From Flavobacteriaceae bacterium (GTDB taxonomy: Bacteria > Bacteroidota > Bacteroidia > Flavobacteriales > Flavobacteriaceae), in contig JAFMLE010000013.1 of the NCBI GenBank assembly GCA_017852395.1, positions 1 through 62,277 of the forward strand: 62,277 nt of DNA, given 5' to 3'. The position numbers and the translations under genes were made by a program. The notes under the pieces were generated by a model that saw nothing but the letters and a program-made list of their open reading frames with translations, ran no database searches and was not told the origin of the DNA. Below, piece after piece: positions 51,126 to 60,693 of the stretch. How positions within the stretch are numbered: the stretch's first letter is position 1; each line of letters opens with the position of its first letter.

Positions 51126-52459
51126 CTTGTAAAAGTTAGTTGCATACCTGCGTGCTTTTCGATAATTTTTCCTTGGTTGAAAACCTTTTTTCCGTTGACA
51201 AACGTAGTTAATACGCTACCGCTAAATTGGGTGCCTTCAAAAGGAGACCATTGACATTGATAGAGCAAATCCTTCTTTTTTACTTCGAAGGATTGATTTA
51301 AATCTACCAAAACCAAATCGGCAAAAAACCCTTCTTTGACAAATCCTCTTTTTTCGATATCAAAAAGTATGGCCGGATTATGGCAGGCTTTTTCGACGAC
51401 TTTTTCGAGGGAGATTTTGCCTTTATTGACTGCAGTCAATAAAGCGGGCAAAGCATGTTGCACTAGCGGTCCTCCAGAAGGAGCTTGAGTGTACGGTTGT
51501 TGTTTTTCTTCCCATGTATGGGGGGCATGATCAGTTGCCAAAACGTCCAAACGGTCGTCATTGAGTGCAGCCCATAAAGCCTCCCGATCACTGGCTTTTT
51601 TAACTGCTGGGTTCCATTTTATTAGCGTCCCTTTTTCGGCATAATCGTCTTCAGAAAACCATAAATGATGGGTACATACCTCCGCCGTAATTTTTTTATC
51701 CCTCAACGGAATGTCGTTTCTAAACAAGGTGGTTTCTTTTGCTGTAGAAACATGAAAAACATGCAATCGTGCACCTGTTTCTTCTGCCAACCTGATGGCT
51801 TGAGAAGAAGAAATATAACACGCCTCTTCACTACGGATCACAGGATGTTTTTCGATCGGAATCGCCGCTCCAAAGATCGCTTTGTGCTTGGCCAAATTGT
51901 CGCGTATGGTTTGCTCGTCTTCGCAATGGGCAGCAATAACCATGTCCGTGTTGGAGAAAATCTGACGCAGTACTTCATGATCATCGACGAGCATATTGCC
52001 TGTCGACGAACCCAAAAACAATTTGATTCCTGCAACTTTTGTTTTATCAAGTTTTTTGAGCAGTTCTAGATTGTCATTAGTACCACCAAACATAAACGAA
52101 TAATTGGCGGCAGCGCTTGCTGCAGCACGGTCCAATTTGTCTTGATAGGCCTCAAATGTTGTTGTCTGGGGTTGGGTATTGGGCATTTCTATAAAAGAGG
52201 TAATACCTCCCGCAACTGCGGCTTGGGATTCTGAGGCGATGCATGCTTTGTGTGTTAGTCCAGGCTCTCTAAAATGCACCTGATCGTCAATCAAACCCGG
52301 CAATAAAAATTGCCCGGTGGCATCGATACATTCTTCGTTGGGCAATGGCGATAGTATTGGAGCGATCGCGTCTATGTATGCGCCTCGAACTCGCAAATCC
52401 GCAACCCGTGCAATTCCTTCATTAATGATTGTAGCATTTTGTATGAGAATTGTGGTCAT
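51122..52459 (-). CDS. pyrC: Dihydroorotase-type amidohydrolase (first metal His is Gln)
   Basis: A 445-residue amidohydrolase of the class I dihydroorotase family in pyrimidine synthesis. The metal motif reads DDQVHFREPG: Gln60 stands where the first His of the usual H-x-H is found, while His62 is kept. The carbamylated lysine Lys146 (GIKLFLGSS), later metal His residues, and DVLATDHAPHT are present. From memory the Gln is frequent in Bacteroidota members, so the enzyme is probably still active, perhaps with altered metal use. It overlaps the downstream DUF4296 gene and follows the mannosyltransferase gene as ATGA. Confidence 0.92.
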   Translation of the reverse strand: MTTILIQNATIINEGIARVADLRVRGAYIDAIAPILSPLPNEECIDATGQFLLPGLIDDQVHFREPGLTHKACIASESQAAVAGGITSFIEMPNTQPQTTTFEAYQDKLDRAAASAAANYSFMFGGTNDNLELLKKLDKTKVAGIKLFLGSSTGNMLVDDHEVLRQIFSNTDMVIAAHCEDEQTIRDNLAKHKAIFGAAIPIEKHPVIRSEEACYISSSQAIRLAEETGARLHVFHVSTAKETTLFRNDIPLRDKKITAEVCTHHLWFSEDDYAEKGTLIKWNPAVKKASDREALWAALNDDRLDVLATDHAPHTWEEKQQPYTQAPSGGPLVQHALPALLTAVNKGKISLEKVVEKACHNPAILFDIEKRGFVKEGFFADLVLVDLNQSFEVKKKDLLYQCQWSPFEGTQFSGSVLTTFVNGKKVFNQGKIIEKHAGMQLTFTR

Positions 52460-53181
52460 GATTTTGTTTTAAAAAGGAATTGCAATCGTAAAAATAATAC
52501 TCCAAACAGGGCTTCCCAAATAATGGAGCCATTCATTTTAGAAACCCCTTTTTCTCTATTTTTAAAAATAATTGGGTGCTCAACAAGTTTAGCCCCTTTT
52601 TTCCATGCTTTGTACTTCATTTCGATTTGAAAAGCATAGCCTACAAATCGAATTTTTTCTAAACCTATCTGATCCAAAACCGAAGCGCGATAACCCACAT
52701 ATCCAGCAGTGGGGTCTTTAACGGGCATTCCGGTGAGGATTCTGACGTATAGCGACGCAAAATAGGACAGAAAAATTCTTGACAAGGGCCAATTGACTAC
52801 ATTGATTCCATCGCAATACCGAGAGCCTATCACCACATCAGCGCCATCGCTAAGAATTTTAAATAACGTGGGGAGCATATCTGGATCATGAGAAAAATCG
52901 GCATCCATTTCAAAAATATATTTAAAATGCCTTCTTCGGGCCCATAAAAATCCATGAATGTAGGCTTTGCCAAGTCCTTGTTTTTGGGTGCGCTCTTCGA
53001 TAAATAAGCGTCCATCAAATTCGGGCATCATCGCTTTGACCAACTGGGCTGTTCCGTCAGGAGACTGGTCGTCCACTACCAAAACCGCCAAAGGCATATT
53101 GATGGCAAAAATGCGGCGTAACAACGAACCAATATTTTCTACTTCGTTGAAGGTTGGTACAATAATTAAGATTTCTTGCAT
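52456..53181 (-). CDS. Polyprenol monophosphomannose synthase (GT2)
   Basis: A 241-residue GT2 enzyme of the dolichol-phosphate mannosyltransferase type: ILIIVPTFNEVENIGSLL, VVDDQSPDGTA, the DxD-containing EMDADFSHDP, RYCDGINVVNWP and the FVGYAFQIEMKYKA block. It loads mannose from GDP-mannose on polyprenyl phosphate for later glycosylation at the envelope. Start ATG 53181; an in-frame TTG at 53190 is less likely. Confidence 0.9.
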   Translation of the reverse strand: MQEILIIVPTFNEVENIGSLLRRIFAINMPLAVLVVDDQSPDGTAQLVKAMMPEFDGRLFIEERTQKQGLGKAYIHGFLWARRRHFKYIFEMDADFSHDPDMLPTLFKILSDGADVVIGSRYCDGINVVNWPLSRIFLSYFASLYVRILTGMPVKDPTAGYVGYRASVLDQIGLEKIRFVGYAFQIEMKYKAWKKGAKLVEHPIIFKNREKGVSKMNGSIIWEALFGVLFLRLQFLFKTKS

Positions 53182-53206
53182 GTGCCCCAAAAATACAAAA
53201 CCTTAG

Positions 53207-53214
53207 TATCTTTG
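53207..53214 (+). promoter_or_regulatory. Predicted -7 box ahead of the DUF4271 gene
   Basis: TATCTTTG matches TAnnTTTG and sits inside a small palindrome GTATC-TTT-GATAC (53206-53218). Transcription would start near 53219, about 34 nt before the gene. Confidence 0.45.
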
Positions 53215-53252
53215 ATACGATTTCTAATCGATAACCCGCATATTCCAGATTG

Positions 53253-53909
53253 ATGTGGCAACAGCTCGATACCGTTAGTAACAATTGGATAACCGTTGTT
53301 TTGTTTTTGACCTTGATTGTTTTGGTTCAAACCTATCGGTTGTACCCTTTTGAAAGTAAATTTTTTATTCGCTTTTTTGAGTTTGACACTTACCTAAGAA
53401 TCTACAGTAATGATCGGGAGACCAGCCAACTTGATATATTTCAATTTGTGTTGCTTTTTCTTAGCCTTATCAGCAGCAGCTTTTTGATTTTTTTTGGCTT
53501 TGTTTATGTTGAAAAACTTACCAACACTTGGCAAAACTATTTCGGATTGATTTTTGTGCTCGCAACAATTATTGCGGTGCGCTATTTGATCCTCAAATTG
53601 CTGCTATGGCTAACAGATCTAACGTCTGTGGCCCGTTATATTATCTTTAAAAACATATCACTCCAGGGGCAATTTTCTTTAAATGGATTACTGTTTATCA
53701 CCCTGTATGTTTACAGTCCAATAGACCATCAGAGCCTTATCAAATATGGTCTTCCTGTACTGGTCTTGATCTATTCTTTTTTTCAAATTTATACCTACAG
53801 CACCATATTAGTGACAAATTTTAAATCTTGGATATATATAATTTTGTATTTTTGTGCCTTCAAAATTCTCCCTTGGATTTGGGTAGCAGAACGTTACCAA
53901 CTCTTGTGA
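53253..53909 (+). CDS. DUF4271 membrane protein
   Basis: A 218-residue protein with about six membrane spans of the Bacteroidota DUF4271 family, function unknown. It carries the conserved stretch SKFFIRFFEFDTYLRIYSND after the first span. It is 22 nt before the uroporphyrinogen-III synthase gene, a pairing seen in many flavobacteria. ATG 53253 chosen over the TTG immediately upstream. Confidence 0.87.
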   Translation: MWQQLDTVSNNWITVVLFLTLIVLVQTYRLYPFESKFFIRFFEFDTYLRIYSNDRETSQLDIFQFVLLFLSLISSSFLIFFGFVYVEKLTNTWQNYFGLIFVLATIIAVRYLILKLLLWLTDLTSVARYIIFKNISLQGQFSLNGLLFITLYVYSPIDHQSLIKYGLPVLVLIYSFFQIYTYSTILVTNFKSWIYIILYFCAFKILPWIWVAERYQLL

Positions 53910-53931
53910 GAACGAACCAAAATTTGAATTT

Positions 53932-54678
53932 ATGAAAGTGAAAACCATATTGGTTTCTCAACCCCAGCCTGCGACAGAAAAGTCACCCTACCAACGCCTA
54001 ATCGACAAACACAAGGTAAAAATTGATTTTAGACCGTTTATCCATGTCGAGGGGATGACCGCCAAAGAAGTGCGCCAACAAAAAGTTGATTTTGCCCAGT
54101 TTGACAACATCATTTTGACCAGTAGAAACGCGGTGGACCATTATTTTAGACTTACCGAAGAAATGCGCTATAAAGTCCCCGATACGACCAAATATTTTTG
54201 TCAGTCTGAGGCCGTTGCCTACTACCTTCAAAAGTATGTACTCTATCGAAAACGCAAAATTTATGTAGGCGAACGAAAGATTGAAGATTTGGCACAGGTA
54301 TTTCAAAAGTTCAATAAAGAACGTTTTCTACTTCCCAGCTCTGACATTCTAAAACCTTCAATTCCAGAAGCATTGGATAAGATTGGTATTGACTGGACCC
54401 GTGCTCAACTCTACAAAACCGTAGTAAGCGATTTGTCAGACCTTAGAGATGTTTCTTATGACGTTTTGGTCTTCTTTAGCCCATCTGGCATCGAGTCATT
54501 GTTCAAAAATTTTCCAGACTTTAAGCAAAATGACACTCGGATTGCCGTCTTTGGAAACAGTACCGTGAATGCTGCGGATCAAGCCAAATTGCGCATTGAC
54601 ATCAAAGCACCATCGCCAGAAACTCCATCAATGACGATGGCAATCGAAAAGTATATTGCTGAGGTAAACGGCAAATAA
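53932..54678 (+). CDS. hemD: Uroporphyrinogen-III synthase
   Basis: A 248-residue HemD-fold protein: two alpha/beta domains, FIHVEGMTAKEVR, FDNIILTSRNAVDHYF and FFSPSGIESLF. HemD inverts ring D and cyclises hydroxymethylbilane. HemD sequences are weakly conserved, so activity is inferred. It converges on the DUF423 gene, the stops being adjacent. Confidence 0.88.
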   Translation: MKVKTILVSQPQPATEKSPYQRLIDKHKVKIDFRPFIHVEGMTAKEVRQQKVDFAQFDNIILTSRNAVDHYFRLTEEMRYKVPDTTKYFCQSEAVAYYLQKYVLYRKRKIYVGERKIEDLAQVFQKFNKERFLLPSSDILKPSIPEALDKIGIDWTRAQLYKTVVSDLSDLRDVSYDVLVFFSPSGIESLFKNFPDFKQNDTRIAVFGNSTVNAADQAKLRIDIKAPSPETPSMTMAIEKYIAEVNGK

Positions 54679-55062
54679 TCATCTTTTTTTTACGAATAAA
54701 AAAAGAAATACTGCCCAACCAAAGATCATTACCGTACCTCCCAACGGAGTGATCCACCATAGGGGAGGTGTCGTTGTATTTGTAATTTTAAAAAAAGTCG
54801 TTGCAAAAATGCTTCCGCTAAAAAGAATTGCTCCACTTAGAATAATCCTAAAACTTCCACTAACCGCAGCATGATTGTGCAGCGAACCGCTCCCAAATAT
54901 CAAGGCGGCAAATCCATGATACATCAAAAAACGAACCCCAATGTCAAAAGACGCTTGCACGTTGTCCGGGACCCTATCTGCTAATGCATGACTTCCAAAA
55001 GCAGCTAAAACAACCCCAATCAATATTAATAAAGCTCCAATGATTATTCGATTTCTGTTCAT
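54679..55062 (-). CDS. DUF423 membrane protein
   Basis: A 127-residue four-span membrane protein of the DUF423 (YgdD) family. The GVVLAAFGSHAL motif near the N terminus, RFLMYHGFAAL in the middle and WITPLGGTVMIFGW near the end are characteristic. Function unknown. Divergent from the Lrp gene. Confidence 0.92.
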   Translation of the reverse strand: MNRNRIIIGALLILIGVVLAAFGSHALADRVPDNVQASFDIGVRFLMYHGFAALIFGSGSLHNHAAVSGSFRIILSGAILFSGSIFATTFFKITNTTTPPLWWITPLGGTVMIFGWAVFLFLFVKKR

Positions 55063-55153
55063 TTTATATAGGTATAATGGGCAAATTAGTTGTCAATTTT
55101 AAATAAAAAAAATTAAAGGCTATAATTATTAAACTACTTTTACAAAAAAAAGT

Positions 55154-55627
55154 ATGGCAAATACCGCTGAAAACACGTTACAACTCGATGGCATCGACAA
55201 AATAATTCTGCGTGCACTAATGCAAAATGCACGACAGTCCGTCAATTTATTAGCATCTCAGGTAGGTATTTCGGGGACTGCCATTCATCAACGTCTTAAA
55301 AAATTGGAACGTGAAGGTGTTATCAAAGGATCACAAGTAGTGCTCAATGAAAAAGTTTTGGGTTACAAAACATTGGCATTTGTTGGAATTTTCCTCGATA
55401 AAGCCATGCGCAACCCCGAAGCCGTAAAGCTCTTAAAAAACATTCCTGAGGTAATCGAATGCCACTACACCACGGGCAATTGGAGCGTTTTTATCAAAAT
55501 ATTATGCCGGGATAACGCCCATCTAATGGAACTACTTAACAAAGAGATCCAGACCATTGATGGAATTTCAAGAACGGAAACGTTTATTTCTTTGGACCAA
55601 CAAATCGATCGTCAGATCGGTCTATAA
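55154..55627 (+). CDS. Lrp/AsnC family transcriptional regulator
   Basis: A 157-residue regulator: an N-terminal helix-turn-helix (LLASQVGISGTAIHQRLKKL, about 30-49) followed by the RAM ligand-binding domain (ECHYTTGNWSVFIKI). It likely senses an amino acid and oligomerises on DNA. Divergent from DUF423 across 91 bp; its stop touches the YugP stop. Confidence 0.94.
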   Translation: MANTAENTLQLDGIDKIILRALMQNARQSVNLLASQVGISGTAIHQRLKKLEREGVIKGSQVVLNEKVLGYKTLAFVGIFLDKAMRNPEAVKLLKNIPEVIECHYTTGNWSVFIKILCRDNAHLMELLNKEIQTIDGISRTETFISLDQQIDRQIGL

Positions 55628-56314
55628 TCAATCGCGAGAAGACCCCCCAACTCGTAGCGCAAAATAGATTAGTGTTGCTAAAGAACCCAAAGCAGCAACA
55701 ACGTAGGTTCTAGCGGCCCATTTGAGTGCATCTTTAGCCCCGTCATATTCTTGTTGTGTTACCATATTTTTGCGCTGCAACCACGCCAATGCACGGTTAC
55801 TCGCATCGTACTCAACGGGAAGTGTGATGAAGCTAAACAGGGTTCCCATTCCAAACAAAATGACTCCAATAACTGCTATGGTTTGACCCATAGGCATGGT
55901 TTGCATCAACACCAAACCGCCAAAGATGACCCACACAGAAAGGTTAGAAGCCACACTAACCATAGGAACCAAGGTAGAGCGCATGGTCAACCACTCATAA
56001 CCCTGTGCATGCTGTACAGCATGTCCACACTCGTGCGCAGCAACTGCAGCGGCGGCGGCATTTCGTTCTGAGTAAACCGCTTCACTTAGATTAACGGTTT
56101 TGGTTTTGGGATTGTAATGATCGGTTAGCATCCCAGGAGTTGAAACCACCTTAACGCCACGGATACCATGGTCGGCAAGCATCTGCTCTGCAATTTCTTT
56201 ACCATTCATCCCATTTTGGAGTCTGGATTGTGAGTACTTTTTGAATTTTCTTTTTAGCTGGCTGCTTACCGCCATACTGGCGATCGATATTAGAATGATA
56301 AGTAGGTAATACAT
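55628..56314 (-). CDS. YugP-type zinc metallopeptidase
   Basis: A 228-residue membrane protein of the YugP family with the zinc motif HECGH (94-98) after a first span, and three further spans. It is expected to be an intramembrane or membrane-bound metalloprotease; substrates are unknown. The WLTMRSTLVP and FSFITLPVEYDASNRALAWL blocks are characteristic. Complete at the usual length. Confidence 0.92.
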   Translation of the reverse strand: MYYLLIILISIASMAVSSQLKRKFKKYSQSRLQNGMNGKEIAEQMLADHGIRGVKVVSTPGMLTDHYNPKTKTVNLSEAVYSERNAAAAAVAAHECGHAVQHAQGYEWLTMRSTLVPMVSVASNLSVWVIFGGLVLMQTMPMGQTIAVIGVILFGMGTLFSFITLPVEYDASNRALAWLQRKNMVTQQEYDGAKDALKWAARTYVVAALGSLATLIYFALRVGGSSRD

Positions 56315-56363
56315 ATTTTTTTATTTCAAAATTAACAAATTCGCAAATACCGCAATAGGGATT

Positions 56364-56624
56364 TTAACGGTGTTTTAGCTTCAAAATTATAATCATCAAT
56401 TGCAGACATGCCGTAAATCCATTGGCCAAAATAATCGCCAATCGATCGAGTAAAATTCCATAGGTCAACCAAAGCAATACCCCTATAAACATGACTAAAT
56501 ACATTGTCAAGGATACAGAGGAAGCATTTTTACTTCGCCAAATTTTTAGAGCTTGCGGGATAAACGAAAGTGTGGTCAAGGCGGCTGCAATCAAACCGAT
56601 AATTTCTATTTGCCAGGCGGTCAT
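56364..56624 (-). CDS. SemiSWEET sugar transporter
   Basis: An 86-residue three-span protein with a PQ-loop (TLSFIPQALKIWRSKNASS), the minimal bacterial SWEET. Dimers make a sugar uniporter. It begins one base after the leuS stop codon (ATG 56624), so it may be co-transcribed with leuS. An ATG four codons earlier is possible. Confidence 0.92.
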   Translation of the reverse strand: MTAWQIEIIGLIAAALTTLSFIPQALKIWRSKNASSVSLTMYLVMFIGVLLWLTYGILLDRLAIILANGFTACLQLMIIILKLKHR

Positions 56625-56625
56625 A

Positions 56626-59439
56626 TTAGCTAACAATATTGATGATTTTACCAGGAACCACGATTACTTTTTTGGGAGCTTTGCCCTCAAGGTATTTTTG
56701 GGTCTGTTCGTTTTCGAGAATTAGCGCGGTGATTTGTTCTTGATTCATTGCCAATGGAAAGGCTGCCTTAAACCGCATTTTCCCATTAAATGATACCGGA
56801 TATTCTTTGGTAGATTCTACCAAATAATCCGGATTATATTTGGGATAGGACGCTTGAGTAACCGAAGTTTTATGCCCCAATGCTTGCCATAATTCTTCGG
56901 CAATATGCGGTGCAAATGGTGCTAACAAAACAACCAAAGGCTCCAATACCTCACGACTGTGGCATTTGGCGCTTGTAAGCTGATTGACACAAATCATAAA
57001 AGAACTGACACAGGTGTTGAATGAAAAAGCAGAAATATCCTCTGTAACCTTTTTGATGGTTTGGTGTGCAATTTTGAGGTCTTCTGCAGCTGCTGGTTGA
57101 TCGTTAACTAGCAATTTGTTGTCTGCATGAAAAAGGCGCCAAAATTTCTTTAAAAAAGAATGTACTCCAGAAATTCCAGCTGTGTTCCAAGGTTTGGCTT
57201 GTTCTATTGGACCCAAAAACATTTCATACATCCGTAAGGTATCGGCTCCATAAGTTTCGCAAATTTGGTCGGGGTTGACCACATTGTACTTGGATTTAGA
57301 CATTTTTTCTACCTCCCGCTCAACAATAAATGCATTTGCCTCGAGCTCAAATGTAGCGGATGCAAATTGGGGCTGCCATTTTTTGAGTCCCTCAATATCC
57401 AATTGATCGGAGGCATCGACCAGGCTTACATCGACACGAATCGGTTCGACTGCACGCCCTTCGATTTTATTTTTTGATATATAATTTTGGGTCCCATGCT
57501 CGCGGTATGCCACTGCTGAGGTTCCCAAAATCATCCCTTGATTGATGAGTTTTTTGGCATATTCATCGACAGGGACCAACTCGTAATCATACAGAAATTT
57601 TTGCCAAAACCGTGAGTAGAGCAAATGCCCAGTGGCATGTTCACTACCTCCGAGATACAGGTCAACTTCGCTCCAATACGATAAGGCTGATTTGCTTACA
57701 AACGCATCGCTATTTTGCGCGTCCATATAGCGGTTAAAATACCAAGAGCTTCCCGCCCAACCTGGCATGGTATTGAGTTCTAAAGGAAATACGGTTTGGT
57801 GGTCGATTTGATCATTTGACACCACTTTATGTTGTTGGGTATCCCAAGCCCAATCGGTTGCATTGCCTAGAGGTGGGGCCCCTTCCGAAGTTGGCAAATA
57901 ATTTTCTACCTCGGGTAAAATCAAAGGAAGGTCTTCCAATGCCAAGGGTTGAGGAAGTCCGTCCTTATAGTAGACAGGAATGGGTTCTCCCCAATAACGT
58001 TGGCGACTAAAAATAGCATCTCGCAAGCGGTAGTTGATCGTGCCCCTACCTCGATTTTGAGCTTCTAAAACTTCGATGACTTTTTTTACGGCTTGCTTAT
58101 AATCCAAGCCATCTAAAAAATCAGAATCCATGAGCTTTACGCCGCTTTTATCTGAAAAGGCTGCTTCAGAAATATCGGCCCCGTCAAAGATATTTACAAT
58201 AGGGATGTTGAAATGCTTCGCAAAGTCATAATCTCTTTGATCCCCACAAGGTACGGCCATCACAGCTCCAGTTCCATAACCGGCCAAAACATAATCACCA
58301 ATCCAAATCGGTATTTTTTGTTGGGTAAACGGATGTATGGCATAAGCACCCGTAAAAACACCACTAATGGTTTTGACATCTGCCATACGATCGCGCTCTG
58401 ATCGCTGGGCAGTTGCAGCAATATAGGCCTCAACCGCTTCTTTTTGATCGGTACTAGCAATTTTTAAAACCAAATCAAGCTCTGGCGCAAGCGTCATAAA
58501 TGTCACACCAAACAGGGTGTCCGGTCTTGTGGTAAAAACAGTGATGGTTTCATCATGATCGGCCACCTCAAACTGAACAGAGGCCCCTACCGATTTTCCG
58601 ATCCAATTGCGCTGCATCTCCTTGAGTGATTCGGGCCAATCGATTTTTTCTAAACCTTGAAGTAAGCGTTCTGCATAGGCTCCGATACGCATGCTCCATT
58701 GTTTCATTTTCTTTTTAGTAACCGGATGTCCACCGCGTTCAGAAACGCCATTGACGATTTCATCATTGGCCAAAACCGTTCCTAAAGCAGGGCACCAATT
58801 TACCTCCGTTTCGGCGAGATAGGCCAAGCGATAGTGCAACAAAATTTTTGCTTGTTGGTCTGCTTTCATAGCACACCATTGGTCTGCCGAAAACTTTGGC
58901 GTGTCGGCATCACAAATTGCAAGAACTTGAAGATTGCCTGCATTTTCAAATATTTTGACCAGTTTAGAAATGGGTTGTGCGCGATCTTCATTTTGACAAT
59001 AATAAGAATCAAAAAGCAGTAAGAAAATCCACTGCGTCCATTTATAAAAACTAGGGTCAGAAGTACGCACTTCACGACTCCAATCAAAAGAAAAACCCAT
59101 ACGATCCAATTGCTCGCGGTATCTTTTGATATTGTTTTCTGTGGTTATGGCGGGGTGCTGCCCGGTTTGAATAGCATATTGTTCTGCGGGCAAGCCAAAA
59201 GAATCATACCCCTGTGGGTGTAATACGTTATATCCCTGGTGCCGTTTAAAACGGGCATAAATGTCCGTGGCAATATATCCCAGTGGATGACCTACGTGCA
59301 ATCCAGCTCCCGAAGGATAAGGAAACATATCCAACACATAATATTTGGGTTTGTCGCTGTTTGTGGCAGCCTGGTAGGTATTGTTGGCAGCCCAATAGTC
59401 TTGCCAGCGTTTTTCGATCTCCAGGAAATTGTACTTCAC
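56626..59439 (-). CDS. leuS: Leucyl-tRNA synthetase
   Basis: A 937-residue class I synthetase with HIGH motif HVGH (48-51), an editing domain (TTRPDTLFGVTFM) and KMSKSKYNVV. It is slightly longer than many LeuRS, with an insertion between residues 150 and 200 (LVKIFENAGNLQVLAI) seen in flavobacterial enzymes. GTG start. Its stop lies just before the SemiSWEET gene. Confidence 0.97.
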   Translation of the reverse strand: MKYNFLEIEKRWQDYWAANNTYQAATNSDKPKYYVLDMFPYPSGAGLHVGHPLGYIATDIYARFKRHQGYNVLHPQGYDSFGLPAEQYAIQTGQHPAITTENNIKRYREQLDRMGFSFDWSREVRTSDPSFYKWTQWIFLLLFDSYYCQNEDRAQPISKLVKIFENAGNLQVLAICDADTPKFSADQWCAMKADQQAKILLHYRLAYLAETEVNWCPALGTVLANDEIVNGVSERGGHPVTKKKMKQWSMRIGAYAERLLQGLEKIDWPESLKEMQRNWIGKSVGASVQFEVADHDETITVFTTRPDTLFGVTFMTLAPELDLVLKIASTDQKEAVEAYIAATAQRSERDRMADVKTISGVFTGAYAIHPFTQQKIPIWIGDYVLAGYGTGAVMAVPCGDQRDYDFAKHFNIPIVNIFDGADISEAAFSDKSGVKLMDSDFLDGLDYKQAVKKVIEVLEAQNRGRGTINYRLRDAIFSRQRYWGEPIPVYYKDGLPQPLALEDLPLILPEVENYLPTSEGAPPLGNATDWAWDTQQHKVVSNDQIDHQTVFPLELNTMPGWAGSSWYFNRYMDAQNSDAFVSKSALSYWSEVDLYLGGSEHATGHLLYSRFWQKFLYDYELVPVDEYAKKLINQGMILGTSAVAYREHGTQNYISKNKIEGRAVEPIRVDVSLVDASDQLDIEGLKKWQPQFASATFELEANAFIVEREVEKMSKSKYNVVNPDQICETYGADTLRMYEMFLGPIEQAKPWNTAGISGVHSFLKKFWRLFHADNKLLVNDQPAAAEDLKIAHQTIKKVTEDISAFSFNTCVSSFMICVNQLTSAKCHSREVLEPLVVLLAPFAPHIAEELWQALGHKTSVTQASYPKYNPDYLVESTKEYPVSFNGKMRFKAAFPLAMNQEQITALILENEQTQKYLEGKAPKKVIVVPGKIINIVS

Positions 59440-59557
59440 TCCATTTATTTTTTAAGAGTGTAAAAATACATTTATTGCTCCAAAGGAAAAAAGTTTCCCA
59501 TCACTCCAAATCAATTTGTTGGGGTTTCTTATTTTTACAATTACAAAATCATCACTC

Positions 59558-60436
59558 TTGGCTCAAAATACAGAAGAAAATTTCCAAAAAAGAAGGTTGT
59601 TAAGCTCCTACGCCTCGGTGGTGATGAGCATCACTTTGGTTTTATTTCTGGTAGGAGTACTTGGTCTGCTGTTGATCAACTCCAAAAGAGTGGCCGATCA
59701 TTTTAAGGAGCAAATCGCACTAACCATTTTTTTGAAGGATGATTCGCGGGATATTGACATCAAACAATTGCAAAAAAGCCTTCAACTAGAGGCTGCAACG
59801 CGTGCAGTTAATTTTGTTACAAAAGAAGAAGCTGCCGCACAACATGCGCTAGAAATAGGCGAAGACTTTATGGAATTTTTGGGGTACAACCCGTTGTTGG
59901 CATCGATAGATGTCTATTTTAATGCCAGCTATGTCTCTCCCTCTTTTATTGAAAAATTGAGTAACGATTATGCCAAATATGATTTTGTCGATGCGGTGTA
60001 CTATGACCAACCCTTGTTGGAGCTGCTCAGCGAAAACATTCAAAAAATTAGTTATTGGCTGCTCGGCGCAAGTCTGATCTTTATATTTGTTGCGCTCTTA
60101 TTGATCCACAGCTCGATTCGACTATCGATCTATTCCAAACGATTTGTAATCAAAACCATGCAATTGGTAGGCGCCACCAAAGGATTTATCCGCCGTCCTT
60201 TTTTGGCAAGTTATGTTCGTTTGGGACTTTTGGGATCTGTATTGGCCTTGTTTTTCTTGATTGGCGTATTGTGGGAACTTAACCAGCGGTTTCCAGAACT
60301 CGAATTGCTAAATCGTCCCATTGAACCCGCCCTAGTCTTTGGTGCAATTATTTTATTGGGCGTCGGAATCTCTTTTATGAGCAGCTTTTTGGCGACGCAA
60401 CGTTATCTGAATCTCAATACCGAAGCCGTATATTAA
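59558..60436 (+). CDS. ftsX: FtsX-type cell division permease
   Basis: A 293-residue FtsX homologue with four membrane spans, one after a short cytoplasmic N terminus (NFQKRRLLSSYASVVMS) and a periplasmic loop of about 110 residues, then three spans. FtsEX links the divisome to cell-wall hydrolase activation. No ATG is in a suitable place; I use TTG 59558, which gives the usual short N terminus, over TTG 59516. ftsE is not adjacent here, which is common in Bacteroidota. Confidence 0.87.
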   Translation: MAQNTEENFQKRRLLSSYASVVMSITLVLFLVGVLGLLLINSKRVADHFKEQIALTIFLKDDSRDIDIKQLQKSLQLEAATRAVNFVTKEEAAAQHALEIGEDFMEFLGYNPLLASIDVYFNASYVSPSFIEKLSNDYAKYDFVDAVYYDQPLLELLSENIQKISYWLLGASLIFIFVALLLIHSSIRLSIYSKRFVIKTMQLVGATKGFIRRPFLASYVRLGLLGSVLALFFLIGVLWELNQRFPELELLNRPIEPALVFGAIILLGVGISFMSSFLATQRYLNLNTEAVY

Positions 60437-60438
60437 TC

Positions 60439-60693
60439 ATGTTACAAATGCAAAATAAACCCACAGGCAAATCCTTTTTATTTGACACAAAAAATTATCG
60501 CTTTCTTTTTCTTGCCATTGCCATTATCTCCCTAGGCTTTATCTTGATGTCTGGTGGTGGCAGTGATGATCCCTTGGTGTTCAGTCCAGAAATTTTTAAT
60601 TTTCAACGCATCCGTCTCGCGCCAAGTCTTGTTCTTGCTGGGTTTGGAGTTGCGATATACGCTATTTTGGCGGATTCTAAATCGGATAAATGA
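60439..60693 (+). CDS. DUF3098 small membrane protein
   Basis: An 84-residue protein with two spans of the DUF3098 family. A typical segment is LGFILMSGGGSDDP, then FNFQRIRLAPSLVLAGF. It lies 2 nt after ftsX and overlaps uppP by four bases, an arrangement repeated in many flavobacteria, so a cell-envelope role is plausible. Confidence 0.9.
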   Translation: MLQMQNKPTGKSFLFDTKNYRFLFLAIAIISLGFILMSGGGSDDPLVFSPEIFNFQRIRLAPSLVLAGFGVAIYAILADSKSDK

